DNA of 64,000 nucleotides. Source: Dactylosporangium sucinum (GTDB taxonomy: Bacteria; Actinomycetota; Actinomycetes; Mycobacteriales; Micromonosporaceae). Shown in pieces: positions 51,080 through 58,821 of the stretch (position 1 is the stretch's first letter; each line of letters starts with the position of its first letter). The stretch is taken from positions 248,001 to 312,000 of the forward strand of contig NZ_BMPI01000001.1 of NCBI RefSeq assembly GCF_014647515.1, given 5' to 3'. Made by a program: the position numbers and the translations under genes. The notes below the pieces were generated by a model. That model saw nothing but the letters and a program-made list of their open reading frames with translations, did not search any database and had not been told where the DNA came from.

Positions 51080-52074
51080 TGAAGGTCTCGGTGGTCATCC
51101 CCAACTACAACTACGGCAAGACCCTGGGCGCGTGTCTGCGCTCGGTCCGGCAGCAGACCCTCCAGCCGATCGAGGTGATCGTGGTCGACGACTGCAGCAC
51201 CGACGACTCGGTCCGGATCGCCGAGGCGGCCGGGGCGACGGTGGTGCGGCACGCGGTCAACCGGGGCGTGTCGGCCGCCCGCAACACCGGGGTGGCGGCA
51301 AGCCGCGGCGACGTCGTCTTCTTCGTGGACTCCGACGTCGCCCTGGCCCCGGAGGCGATCGAGGAGGCCGTGCGCCTCCTGGCCGCGGAGCCGGACTGCG
51401 GCTGCGTCTTCGGGGTGTACGGGCCGGAGCCGCTCATCGACGACGGCCCGGTGGAGCGCCACCGGGTGCTGCACCTGCACTTCGCGCTGACCCGGCAGGT
51501 CGGGCGGACCGAGACCGCGGTGTTCGCGCTGGCCGCGATGCCGCGCCGGGTCTTCGACGAGATCGGCGGGTTCGACGAGCGGCTGCGCAGCGCGGAGGAC
51601 GACGAGTACAGCGAACGACTCCGCACCCGCTACCGGATCCGGCTCACCGACCGGATGGTCGGCTACCACGACGAGGTGGACCGGCTGCCTGATGCGCTGC
51701 ACGAGCAGTACCGGCGGGCGCAGCTCATGCCCTTCTCGGCCCGCAACCGGATGCGGCGCGGCGGGCTGGCCGTCAACCGCACCACCGGCGTGGCGGTTGT
51801 GGCGCTCATGCTGGCGACGCTGCCGCTGGGCCTGCTCGACCCGGCGCTGCTGGCGGTGCCCGGCGCGCTGCTGGCCGCCTTCGCGGTGGCCGACCCGCCG
51901 CTGGCCCGATTCGTGGCCCGCCGCAAGGGCCTCGCCTACCTGGCGTACTTCACCGGCGTCAACCTGCTCCTGCACATCGCGTTGCTGGCCGGCTGCGCCC
52001 GCGGCCTGCTGCGCGTCCTCACCGACCCGACCTTCGGCCCGAGCCGGCGCTTCACGATTGGCACGACATCATGA
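51079..52074 (+). CDS. Family 2 glycosyltransferase (copy 2)
   Basis: This GT-A glycosyltransferase has about 331 residues. VSVVIPNYNYGKTLGACL, VVDDCSTDDSVRIAEAA, RGVSAARNTGVAASRGD and FFVDSDVAL form the catalytic core. ERLRTRYRIRLTDRMVGYHD follows, with hydrophobic C-terminal segments that suggest membrane association. Its ATG shares a base with the stop of the first EEP gene (TGATG), and it overlaps the next GT2 gene by 4 bp. The three paralogues probably add successive sugars to the same carrier (inference). Confidence 0.9.
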   Translation: MKVSVVIPNYNYGKTLGACLRSVRQQTLQPIEVIVVDDCSTDDSVRIAEAAGATVVRHAVNRGVSAARNTGVAASRGDVVFFVDSDVALAPEAIEEAVRLLAAEPDCGCVFGVYGPEPLIDDGPVERHRVLHLHFALTRQVGRTETAVFALAAMPRRVFDEIGGFDERLRSAEDDEYSERLRTRYRIRLTDRMVGYHDEVDRLPDALHEQYRRAQLMPFSARNRMRRGGLAVNRTTGVAVVALMLATLPLGLLDPALLAVPGALLAAFAVADPPLARFVARRKGLAYLAYFTGVNLLLHIALLAGCARGLLRVLTDPTFGPSRRFTIGTTS

Positions 52075-53075
52075 CCACTCCCCTGGTTTCCGTGATCATC
52101 CCGAACTACAACTACGGCGCCACGATCGGCCTGTGCGTCGAGGCCGCGCAACGGCAGACCTACCAGCCGCTCGAGATCCTGGTCGTCGACGACTGCAGCA
52201 CGGACGACTCGGTCGCGGTCGCGCGGTCCCTCGGCGCGCGGGTCGTGTCCACCGGTGTCAACGGCGGGGTCGCGGTCGCCCGCAACCTCGGCGCGGCCGA
52301 GGCGTCGGGCGCGATCCTGGTCTTCGTCGACTCGGACGTGGCCATGCACCCGGACGCGGTGGCCAACGCGGTCGCCGCGCTGCAGGCCGATCCCAGCGTC
52401 GGCGTGGTCGCCGGCACCTACGAGCCGGAGCCGCTCATCGTCAACGGCGTGGTCGAGCGGTACCGCAACTTCCACCAGTACTACTGGCTGGAGGCGGCGG
52501 CCGGCGAGCTGCACGACTTCGTGCCGACCGCCATCATGGCCATCCCCGCGATCGTGTACGCCGAGCTGGGCGGGTTCCTGCCGCACCTGCGCGAGACCGA
52601 GGGCGCCGACTTCGGCCGGCGGCTCGGTGCGCGGCACCGGATGCTGCTCAGCACGACGGTGCGCGGCAAGCACGACAACGATCCGACGCTGCGGGTGGTG
52701 CTGCGCAAGGTGTTCCACCGCACCCGGCTGCACATCCCGTTCTTCCTCGACCGTAGCCGGGTCGCTCAGGTGGCGACCAGCCAGCAGTCCGGCGGCTGCC
52801 TCGCCGCGGCGCTCGCCCTGGCCACTGCGCCGGCGGCGGCGTTGCTCGGCCCGATCGGTGCGCTGGTCCCGCTGGCGTTCTTCACCGCCTGGTGCCTCGG
52901 CGAGCGCCGGTTCTTCCGCGCTGCCCTGCGCCATCGGGGACCCGGCTTCGCCGTCGCCGTGGTGGCGCTGCACTATCTGGTGAACCTCACCACCGCGGCC
53001 GGGATCGCCGTCGGTCTCGCGCAGTGGGCCGGCTCCGCGCGGTTCCGCCGCCTGTACACCGGGCTCGCGACATGA
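52071..53075 (+). CDS. Family 2 glycosyltransferase (copy 3)
   Basis: This GT-A glycosyltransferase has 334 residues. VSVIIPNYNYGATIGLCVE, VVDDCSTDDSVAVARSLG, GGVAVARNLGAAEASG and VFVDSDVAMHPDAV align with the two other copies. The acceptor region differs (QYYWLEAAAGELHDFVP), consistent with a different sugar or linkage. C-terminal hydrophobic stretches (ALALATAPAAALLGPIGALV) imply membrane association. It overlaps both neighbours by 4 bp within the operon. Confidence 0.9.
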   Translation: MTTPLVSVIIPNYNYGATIGLCVEAAQRQTYQPLEILVVDDCSTDDSVAVARSLGARVVSTGVNGGVAVARNLGAAEASGAILVFVDSDVAMHPDAVANAVAALQADPSVGVVAGTYEPEPLIVNGVVERYRNFHQYYWLEAAAGELHDFVPTAIMAIPAIVYAELGGFLPHLRETEGADFGRRLGARHRMLLSTTVRGKHDNDPTLRVVLRKVFHRTRLHIPFFLDRSRVAQVATSQQSGGCLAAALALATAPAAALLGPIGALVPLAFFTAWCLGERRFFRAALRHRGPGFAVAVVALHYLVNLTTAAGIAVGLAQWAGSARFRRLYTGLAT

Positions 53076-54139
53076 CCGCGACCATCACCTCGGCGCCTGC
53101 CGTGGCCGACCGGCCGGTGCGGGTCCGCATCCTGCGCATCGGACGGCGCGTCGTCGTGGCGGCCGGCGTCGCCTGGTTGGTCTTCGCCGGGCTCAACGTG
53201 GTGCTGAGCGGCCGCTGGTGGCTGTGGCTCGTGCCGGGTCTCCTGCCACCGCTGGCCTTCGCCGTGGTGCCGGCGGTGCTCACCATCGGCACCGCCCTGC
53301 TCCGGCTGGGCCGCCGGCCGCTGGTGATCGCGCTGGCCGGCCTCGCGGTCGGCGGGGCTCAGGCAGGCTTCAACCCGGCGACGCTGCTGCCGCCGCCGGG
53401 GGACGTGGCCGGCACCCACCTCAAGGTCGTGGCGTGGAACACGGAGGTGTGGGACGACTGGGACGACCCGGCGCGGTTCCTCGCCTTCCTGCGCGCCCAG
53501 GACGCCGACGTGTACCTGCTGCAGGAGTACGCGGAGAACGGCCTGCACCCCGGCGACTTCCCCGGCTACACCGCGATCGAGCGCGGCGAGCTGCTGACGC
53601 TCACCCGGCTGCCGGTTCGGCGGGTCGTCGCGCTGCCCGCCGAACCGGCCTCCGGCAGCAGCTGGCGGCAGGTGTACGAGCAGGTCAAGTCGCTGCGCGT
53701 GGACGTGACAGCGGGCGGCGGGACCCTCTCGGTCTACAACGTGCACATGCCGATCCAGCTGGACCTCGTGAGCCCGCTGTCGGCGGACTTCTACCGGCAG
53801 TTGCGCCTCCGCGACGCGGCGCGGCAGCGGCAGTACACCTCCCTGGAGGAGGACGTGCGAGGCAACCGCAACCCGATCGTCGTCGCCGGGGACTTCAACA
53901 CCAGCCCGGCGATGGGCGACATCCGGCGGCTGGCCGACTCGCTGCACGACGCGGCGAGCGGCGACCGGTCCCTGTATCCGGCGTCGTGGCGCTCGTACTG
54001 GCCGGTCGACCTGTGGCGCCTCGATTGGGCGTTCACGTCCGACGCGGTGGCGGTGCGGCGGTACGAGTTCGTCGACCCCCGCGGCATGTCGGACCACAGC
54101 CTGCAGCGGATCGAGCTGACCGTGCGGAGCTCACGATGA
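53072..54139 (+). CDS. Membrane-anchored endonuclease/exonuclease/phosphatase-family protein (copy 2)
   Basis: This paralogue of the protein at 50015 has about 355 residues. The shared N-terminal membrane motif reads LSGRWWLWLVPGLLPPLAFA, and the EEP domain has VAWNTEVWDDW, VYLLQEYAENG, SVYNVHMPIQLDL, AGDFNTSPAMGDIRRL and a C-terminal MSDHS. All expected metal and catalytic residues are present, so both copies should be active. The repeated order GT2 then EEP suggests that a GT2-EEP block was duplicated. ATG 53072 overlaps the GT2 stop by 4 bp, and it overlaps the flippase-like gene by 4 bp. Confidence 0.87.
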   Translation: MTATITSAPAVADRPVRVRILRIGRRVVVAAGVAWLVFAGLNVVLSGRWWLWLVPGLLPPLAFAVVPAVLTIGTALLRLGRRPLVIALAGLAVGGAQAGFNPATLLPPPGDVAGTHLKVVAWNTEVWDDWDDPARFLAFLRAQDADVYLLQEYAENGLHPGDFPGYTAIERGELLTLTRLPVRRVVALPAEPASGSSWRQVYEQVKSLRVDVTAGGGTLSVYNVHMPIQLDLVSPLSADFYRQLRLRDAARQRQYTSLEEDVRGNRNPIVVAGDFNTSPAMGDIRRLADSLHDAASGDRSLYPASWRSYWPVDLWRLDWAFTSDAVAVRRYEFVDPRGMSDHSLQRIELTVRSSR

Positions 54140-55083
54140 GACGACGGGTCTTCGCGGTGCTGCGCATCCTCGCGTACGGGCTGGTCCTCCTGTTCCTCGG
54201 CAGCCAGCTGTGGTGGGCGCGGCACGGCCTGGTCGACAGCGTCCGAACGGTCGGGCTGGGCAATGCGCTGCTCGCGGCGGTCCTCGCGGGTGTCGGCGGC
54301 CTGCCCGGCATGTTCGGCTGGCGGATCCTGCTGGCCGGCCTGGGCACCCGGCTGCCGACCCGCGAGGCGCTGCGGGTGTACTTCGTGGGCGGGCTCGCCC
54401 GCTACCTCCCCGGCGGGATCTGGCCGGCCGTGGCGCACGCGAGCATGGCCACGTCGCTCGGGGAGCCGCCGGTCCGGCTGGCCGCCGCCTTCCTGGCCAG
54501 TCAGGGGCTCGCGGTGGTGGCCGGGTTGCTGGTCGGGCTACTCGCCCTGCCCGCCCTGGTGGCGGCGAGTCCACTGTGGTGGCTGCTGCTGCCGGTGCTC
54601 GCCGCCGCCGTGGTGCCCGTCCTGGCTCCCGGAACGCTCCGCGCGCCGTTGACGCTCGGCGCCCGGCTGCTGCGCCGCAACACCACGCTGGAGCTGCCCG
54701 GCCGGGCCGCACTGGGCAAGGCCACCGCGTTGATGACGCTGGGCTGGCTCATCAGCGGTACCCACGTGGCGGTCCTGGCCGTCGCGCTCGGCGCGGATCC
54801 GCTCACCACGCTCACCGTCGGCGTCGGCGGCTTCGCGCTCTCGGTGGTCGCCGGGGTGGTGGCGCTGGTGCTCCCGTCCGGCCTCGGCGTGCGCGAGCTG
54901 GTGCTCGGGCTCACGCTGGCCACCCTGCTCACCGGCCCGGCCCTGGTCACCGTGGTGGCGCTGAGCCGGATCCTCATCACCGTCGTCGACGCGGCCTCCA
55001 CGTTGGTCGTCCTGGCCGCGCTGGGCGTGTTCCGCCCGGCCCGGGTTCCCGCCCCGCTCACCCTCGAAAGGATTCCGTCGTGA
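54136..55083 (+). CDS. Lysylphosphatidylglycerol synthase TM-region (UPF0104-like) membrane protein
   Basis: This integral membrane protein of about 315 residues has roughly eight helices. GLPGMFGWRILLAGLG, YFVGGLARYLPGGIWPAVAH, FLASQGLAVVAGLLVGLLA and LPSGLGVRELVLGLTLATLL are typical of the LPG-synthetase TM region, AglD/UPF0104 group. Those proteins flip lysyl-lipids, or modify or move lipid-linked sugars. No catalytic synthase domain is attached. Here it may move the glycolipid across the membrane (inference). ATG 54136 overlaps the EEP stop by 4 bp. Confidence 0.85.
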   Translation: MRRRVFAVLRILAYGLVLLFLGSQLWWARHGLVDSVRTVGLGNALLAAVLAGVGGLPGMFGWRILLAGLGTRLPTREALRVYFVGGLARYLPGGIWPAVAHASMATSLGEPPVRLAAAFLASQGLAVVAGLLVGLLALPALVAASPLWWLLLPVLAAAVVPVLAPGTLRAPLTLGARLLRRNTTLELPGRAALGKATALMTLGWLISGTHVAVLAVALGADPLTTLTVGVGGFALSVVAGVVALVLPSGLGVRELVLGLTLATLLTGPALVTVVALSRILITVVDAASTLVVLAALGVFRPARVPAPLTLERIPS

Positions 55084-56081
55084 CCCCCTTCTCGGTGTCT
55101 TCCACGTCCTCCGACCGGCCCGGTGTCCGCCGATGGGGACGGCGGGTCCGGGCCGCCGTCAGCACCTCGTCCGGCCTCGAGCTGCTCGGCGCGCTGCCGG
55201 TCCTGCGCGCGCCGGTGCGGTACCTCGACCGCCACCCGGTGCTGCACGGCACGGTGCTGTCCGCGTTCGGGCTGCGCCGCCCGCTGTTCGTCGACCACCT
55301 CGGCGATCCGCAGCCCCGCTACGGGTACGGGCGGCCGGTCCACCCGCAGCTCGCCGCGCGGTTCGCCGAGGGGCGGGACCGGTATCGCGAGCGCCTGTCC
55401 AGCTTCCGCGCGCACCTGGACGCCTTCCGGGCGATCCCGCTGCAGGCCGAGCTGACCGACCCGATGCCGTACTGGCGCAACGGCTGGCTGCCGCCGCTCG
55501 ACGCGCTGGCGCTCACCGGATTCCTGGCGGAGACCAACCCGCGCCGGTACCTGGAGATCGGCTCGGGCAACTCGACGAAGTTCGCCCGCCGAGCCATCGC
55601 CGACCATGGCCTGCGCACCACGATCACCTCGATCGACCCGGCGCCGCGAGCCGAGATCGACGCGCTGTGCGACACCGTGATCCGCGAACCGCTGGAGCAC
55701 ACCGACCTCGGCCGGTTCGACGAGCTGGAGGCCGGCGACATCGTCTTCTTCGACGGCTCGCACCGGGCGTTCATGGGCTCCGACGTCACCGTGTTCTTCT
55801 TCGAGGTGCTGCCCCGGCTGCGGCCGGGCGTGCTGGTGCACATCCACGACATCCTGCTGCCGAGCGACTATCCGCCGGAGTGGCGCTGGCGGGCCTACTC
55901 CGAGCAGTACCTGCTGGCGGCGTTCCTGCTGGCCGATCGGGGGCGATACGTGGTGGAACTGCCCAACGCGTACCTCGCCGACGACCCGGCGCTGGGTGGC
56001 CTGTTCGACGACCTGTGGGCGGACCTGGGCCTGGGCGACCGCCTGCATCCTTCGTCGTTCTGGCTCTCGGTCGAGCCCTGA
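55080..56081 (+). CDS. Class I SAM-dependent methyltransferase
   Basis: This protein of 333 residues has a methyltransferase core. YLEIGSGNSTKFARRAI is motif I, ITSIDPAPRAEIDAL motif II, and DIVFFDGSHRAFMGSDV motif IV, with VHIHDILLP following. About 150 N-terminal residues are of unknown role and lack a signal peptide. It resembles Methyltransf_24-type enzymes that methylate sugars or small polar groups. It could cap the glycan or modify a sugar hydroxyl. GTG 55080 overlaps the preceding stop, and a very strong hairpin begins 2 nt after its own stop, so it is the last gene of the cluster. Confidence 0.85.
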   Translation: MTPFSVSSTSSDRPGVRRWGRRVRAAVSTSSGLELLGALPVLRAPVRYLDRHPVLHGTVLSAFGLRRPLFVDHLGDPQPRYGYGRPVHPQLAARFAEGRDRYRERLSSFRAHLDAFRAIPLQAELTDPMPYWRNGWLPPLDALALTGFLAETNPRRYLEIGSGNSTKFARRAIADHGLRTTITSIDPAPRAEIDALCDTVIREPLEHTDLGRFDELEAGDIVFFDGSHRAFMGSDVTVFFFEVLPRLRPGVLVHIHDILLPSDYPPEWRWRAYSEQYLLAAFLLADRGRYVVELPNAYLADDPALGGLFDDLWADLGLGDRLHPSSFWLSVEP

Positions 56082-56082
56082 A

Positions 56083-56145
56083 CCACAGGTCGGGCCCTCC
56101 ACCGCCCCGGCGACTCGTTGCGGCGGTGGAGGGCCCGACCTGTGG
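56083..56145. terminator. 24-bp perfect-stem terminator
   Basis: The arms at 56083-56106 and 56122-56145 are perfectly complementary over 24 bp with a 15-nt loop. The stem opens with CCACAGG and includes GGGCCC. It starts 1 nt after the methyltransferase stop and ends 48 nt before the stop of the convergent DHDPS-family gene, so it can serve both strands. The length and perfection of the stem are unusual. Confidence 0.85.
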
Positions 56146-56193
56146 GGTCGCCCAACCCGGCAGCGGATCAGGGCCGACCCGTGGGGGCGGTGC

Positions 56194-57084
56194 TCAGCGC
56201 GGTTGCGCCACGAGTGCGCGTTCGGTGGCGGCCCGGACCGCCGCGTCGTGCTCCGGCAGCAGCCGCATGCGGGGTGGGCGGCAGGCTCCCCCGTGGCGTC
56301 CGGTGAGGTCCATGGCGAGCTTGATCGCCTGGACGAACTCGGTCCTGGCATCCCAGCGCAGCAGCGGGTGCAGCGTCCGGTAGAGCGGCAGCGCGGTGGG
56401 CAGATCACCGGCGACGGCGGCTTTGTACAGTCGCACGCAGGCCGCCGGCAGCGCGTTGGGGAAGCCGGCGATCCAGCCGGTCGCGCCGGCCAGGGCCATC
56501 TCGACGACCAGGTCGTCGGTGCCGATCAGCACGTCCACCTCGGGGGCCAGCTCGGCGAGCTGGTAGCCGCGGCGCGCGTCGCCGCTGAACTCCTTGACGG
56601 CGACGATGGAGCCCTCGGCATGCAGTCGCGCCACCAGCTCCGGGGTGAGGTCGACCCGGGTGTCGTACGGGTTGTTGTAGGCCACGACGGGCAGGCCCAC
56701 CTTGGCCACCTCGGCGTAGTGCGTGAGCACCGCACGCTCGTCGGCCCGATAAGCGTTGGGCGGCAGCAGCAGCACCGCGTGCGCTCCGGCCTCCGCAGCC
56801 TGCTCCGCCCACCGCCGCGCGTCGCGCGTGCCGTAGGCGGCGACGCCCGGCACGACGGAGAACCCTTCCGGGGCCGCGGCGACCGCGGCGCGCACCACGT
56901 CGGCGCGTTCGCGGTCGTCGAGCACCTGATACTCGCCCAGGGAGCCGTTGGGGACGACACCGTCACAGCCGGATCGAGCGAGCCAGCGCACGTGCTCGGC
57001 GTAGCCGTCCAGATCGACGGACAGGTCGTCCCGGAACGGCAGTGCGGTCGCCACGACCACACCGTGCCAGGGCAGGCTTGCCAT
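56194..57084 (-). CDS. DHDPS-family lyase, probable 1-pyrroline-4-hydroxy-2-carboxylate deaminase
   Basis: This class I aldolase-fold enzyme of about 296 residues belongs to the DHDPS/NanA family. VPNGSLGEYQVL replaces the GTTGE substrate loop, YNNPYDTRVDL carries the catalytic Tyr, and VAVKEFSGD the Schiff-base Lys. The three genes after it on the chromosome, upstream in transcription, look like the subunits of D-hydroxyproline dehydrogenase. I therefore infer that it deaminates pyrroline-4-hydroxy-2-carboxylate to alpha-ketoglutarate semialdehyde. Other DHDPS-like aldolase activities are possible. ATG 57084 has GGAGG 6 nt upstream. It is the last gene of the operon, 10 nt after the FAD subunit. 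Confidence 0.85.
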   Translation of the reverse strand: MASLPWHGVVVATALPFRDDLSVDLDGYAEHVRWLARSGCDGVVPNGSLGEYQVLDDRERADVVRAAVAAAPEGFSVVPGVAAYGTRDARRWAEQAAEAGAHAVLLLPPNAYRADERAVLTHYAEVAKVGLPVVAYNNPYDTRVDLTPELVARLHAEGSIVAVKEFSGDARRGYQLAELAPEVDVLIGTDDLVVEMALAGATGWIAGFPNALPAACVRLYKAAVAGDLPTALPLYRTLHPLLRWDARTEFVQAIKLAMDLTGRHGGACRPPRMRLLPEHDAAVRAATERALVAQPR

Positions 57085-57094
57085 GATGGTCCTC

Positions 57095-58525
57095 CTACGG
57101 TTGCGATGCGGACGGATCGGGTGCGGCGTCGGCCAGCAGACGCAGCGGTACGGGTTGCGCGATGGGCCGGCCGGCCCACGCGGCGAGGTCGGCCGGCGTC
57201 GCCGGCCGACCCCCGAAGCGGGTGACGAGTGCGGCAACGGCGTGTCCGCAGACTCGTCCCTGGCACCAGCCCATGCCGGCGCGGGTGAGCAGTTTCGCGG
57301 TGCGCAGCTGCACCGCGCCGTCCCGCTCGACCGCCGCGCGCACGTGTACTGCGGGGACCTCCTCGCAGCGGCAGACGATCGTGGCCGGCGTGAGCCAGTC
57401 GGCCCACCCGGCGGGGATCCGGTAGACGTCGTGCATGGCGGCGGCGAACCGGCGCAGTGCGGTCCGGCGGGACAGCAACCGTCCGGGGATCGCGCCCGGC
57501 CGTCCGGCGGCGGCGCGGATCGCGAGTCCGGCGATGGTCCCTTCCACCTCGGAGAGCGCCGCGCCGCCGATGCCGGTCACCTCACCGGCGGCGTAGACCG
57601 ACGGCACGTCGGTGCGCTGCCCGGCGTCGACGTCGACGACCACGCTGCCGTCGGCGTCGACTCGCGTGGCGCAGCCGAGCTGCGCCAGCAGCTCGATCTG
57701 CGGGGCGAACCCGTAGCCGATCGCCAGGGTGTCGCACGCCACGCGGCGCCGGGTCCCCGGCACGGGACTGCCGGCGCGGTCCAGTCGCGCGACCGTCACC
57801 GCGTCCAGCCGCGTGTCGCCGTGCGCGGCCACGACCGCCCAGCCGTTGTGCACCGGGGTGCCGTGGCGCAGCAGCGTCGTGTGGTATCGCGCGGCCTCGG
57901 CGACCTTGCCGGCGTTGCGGGCGAGGGTCGACGCGTGGCGCAGGAACCGGCTGGTGCGCGCGGCCTCGTAGACACCGGCCACGGTGGCGCCGGCGCGGCC
58001 CAGCCCGGCGGCCACCGGCAGCAGGAACGGTCCCGACCCCGCCACCACCACGCGGTGTCCCGCGAGCACCAGATTTCCCTTGAGCAGTGCCTGGGCCGCG
58101 CCGGCGGTCAGCACCCCGGGCAGGTCCCAGCCGGGGAACGGCAGTTGCCGGTCGTAACCGCCGGTGGCGACCAGCAGCGCCCGCCCGCGGATCGTGACGC
58201 CCACCGGTCGGCGCGGCTCGGTCACGGCGCGCACGGTGACCAGGTCGTCCGCCCGTTCCACCGACCACACGTGGTGATCGGGCAGGTGTGTGACTCCAGC
58301 GAGCCGGGCCAGGCGATCGCGCAGGGCCGCGAAGTGCCGCCAGCCGTGGTGCAGCGCCTGCGGCCGGGCGGCGTGGAACGTGCCCGGCGGCTGCCGGTGG
58401 TACTGCCCGCCCAGGCGCGGTGCGGCGTCGACGAGTGCGACGCGCAGACCTGCCTCCCCCGCCGTGCGGGCGGCGGACATGCCGGCCGGGCCGGCGCCGA
58501 TGACGATCGCGTCGTATGTGGTCAT
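57095..58525 (-). CDS. FAD/NAD(P)-binding oxidoreductase with BFD-like [2Fe-2S] tail (HcnB / D-hydroxyproline dehydrogenase alpha type)
   Basis: This flavoprotein has about 476 residues. The FAD motif is DAIVIGAGPAGMSAARTAGE with LGGQYHRQPPG after it. A second dinucleotide fold has HRVVVAGSGPFLLPVAAGL, and the ATG-type motif VYAAGEVTGIGG closes the FAD site. The C-terminal segment IVCRCEEVPAVH with WCQGRVCG supplies four cysteines (CxC and CxxxxC) for a BFD-like [2Fe-2S] cluster. This is the electron-transfer subunit of hydrogen-cyanide-synthase-like, opine-oxidase-like and D-hydroxyproline dehydrogenase complexes. ATG 58525 overlaps the ferredoxin-like gene (TGATG). Confidence 0.88.
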   Translation of the reverse strand: MTTYDAIVIGAGPAGMSAARTAGEAGLRVALVDAAPRLGGQYHRQPPGTFHAARPQALHHGWRHFAALRDRLARLAGVTHLPDHHVWSVERADDLVTVRAVTEPRRPVGVTIRGRALLVATGGYDRQLPFPGWDLPGVLTAGAAQALLKGNLVLAGHRVVVAGSGPFLLPVAAGLGRAGATVAGVYEAARTSRFLRHASTLARNAGKVAEAARYHTTLLRHGTPVHNGWAVVAAHGDTRLDAVTVARLDRAGSPVPGTRRRVACDTLAIGYGFAPQIELLAQLGCATRVDADGSVVVDVDAGQRTDVPSVYAAGEVTGIGGAALSEVEGTIAGLAIRAAAGRPGAIPGRLLSRRTALRRFAAAMHDVYRIPAGWADWLTPATIVCRCEEVPAVHVRAAVERDGAVQLRTAKLLTRAGMGWCQGRVCGHAVAALVTRFGGRPATPADLAAWAGRPIAQPVPLRLLADAAPDPSASQP

Positions 58526-58821
58526 CACATGGTCCCGGTGCGCACGACGTCGCCGGGGCGGGCCTCGATCTGACACGCGCGCAGCGCCGGCCGGTCGTTG
58601 ACGGTGACCAGGCAGTCGAAGCAGATCCCGATGCCGCAGAACAGTCCGCGGGGGCGGCCGGCGCCGCGGGTCTGCCGGGTGCTCCGCACGCCGGCCGCCC
58701 ACAGCGCGGCGCCGATCGTCTGCCCCGGGACGGCGGGCACCGGCCGGTCGTCCACGGTGATCTCGAACGGCGGATCGGGATCGGCGCGGACGAGCCGCCA
58801 GGACGCCGGTGGTTGACTCAC
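58525..58821 (-). CDS. (2Fe-2S)-binding small subunit (HcnA / D-hydroxyproline dehydrogenase gamma type)
   Basis: This small ferredoxin-fold (Fer2_4) protein has 98 residues. FEITVDDRPVPAVPGQTIGA is the usual beta-grasp start. The cluster cysteines are in FCGIGICFDCLVTV (C-x4-C-x2-C) and the last in LRACQ. It should pass electrons between the two flavin subunits. GTG 58821 overlaps the stop of the oxidase gene (GTGA), and its own stop overlaps the next ATG. The much longer open frame upstream is antisense shadow. Confidence 0.88.
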   Translation of the reverse strand: MSQPPASWRLVRADPDPPFEITVDDRPVPAVPGQTIGAALWAAGVRSTRQTRGAGRPRGLFCGIGICFDCLVTVNDRPALRACQIEARPGDVVRTGTM

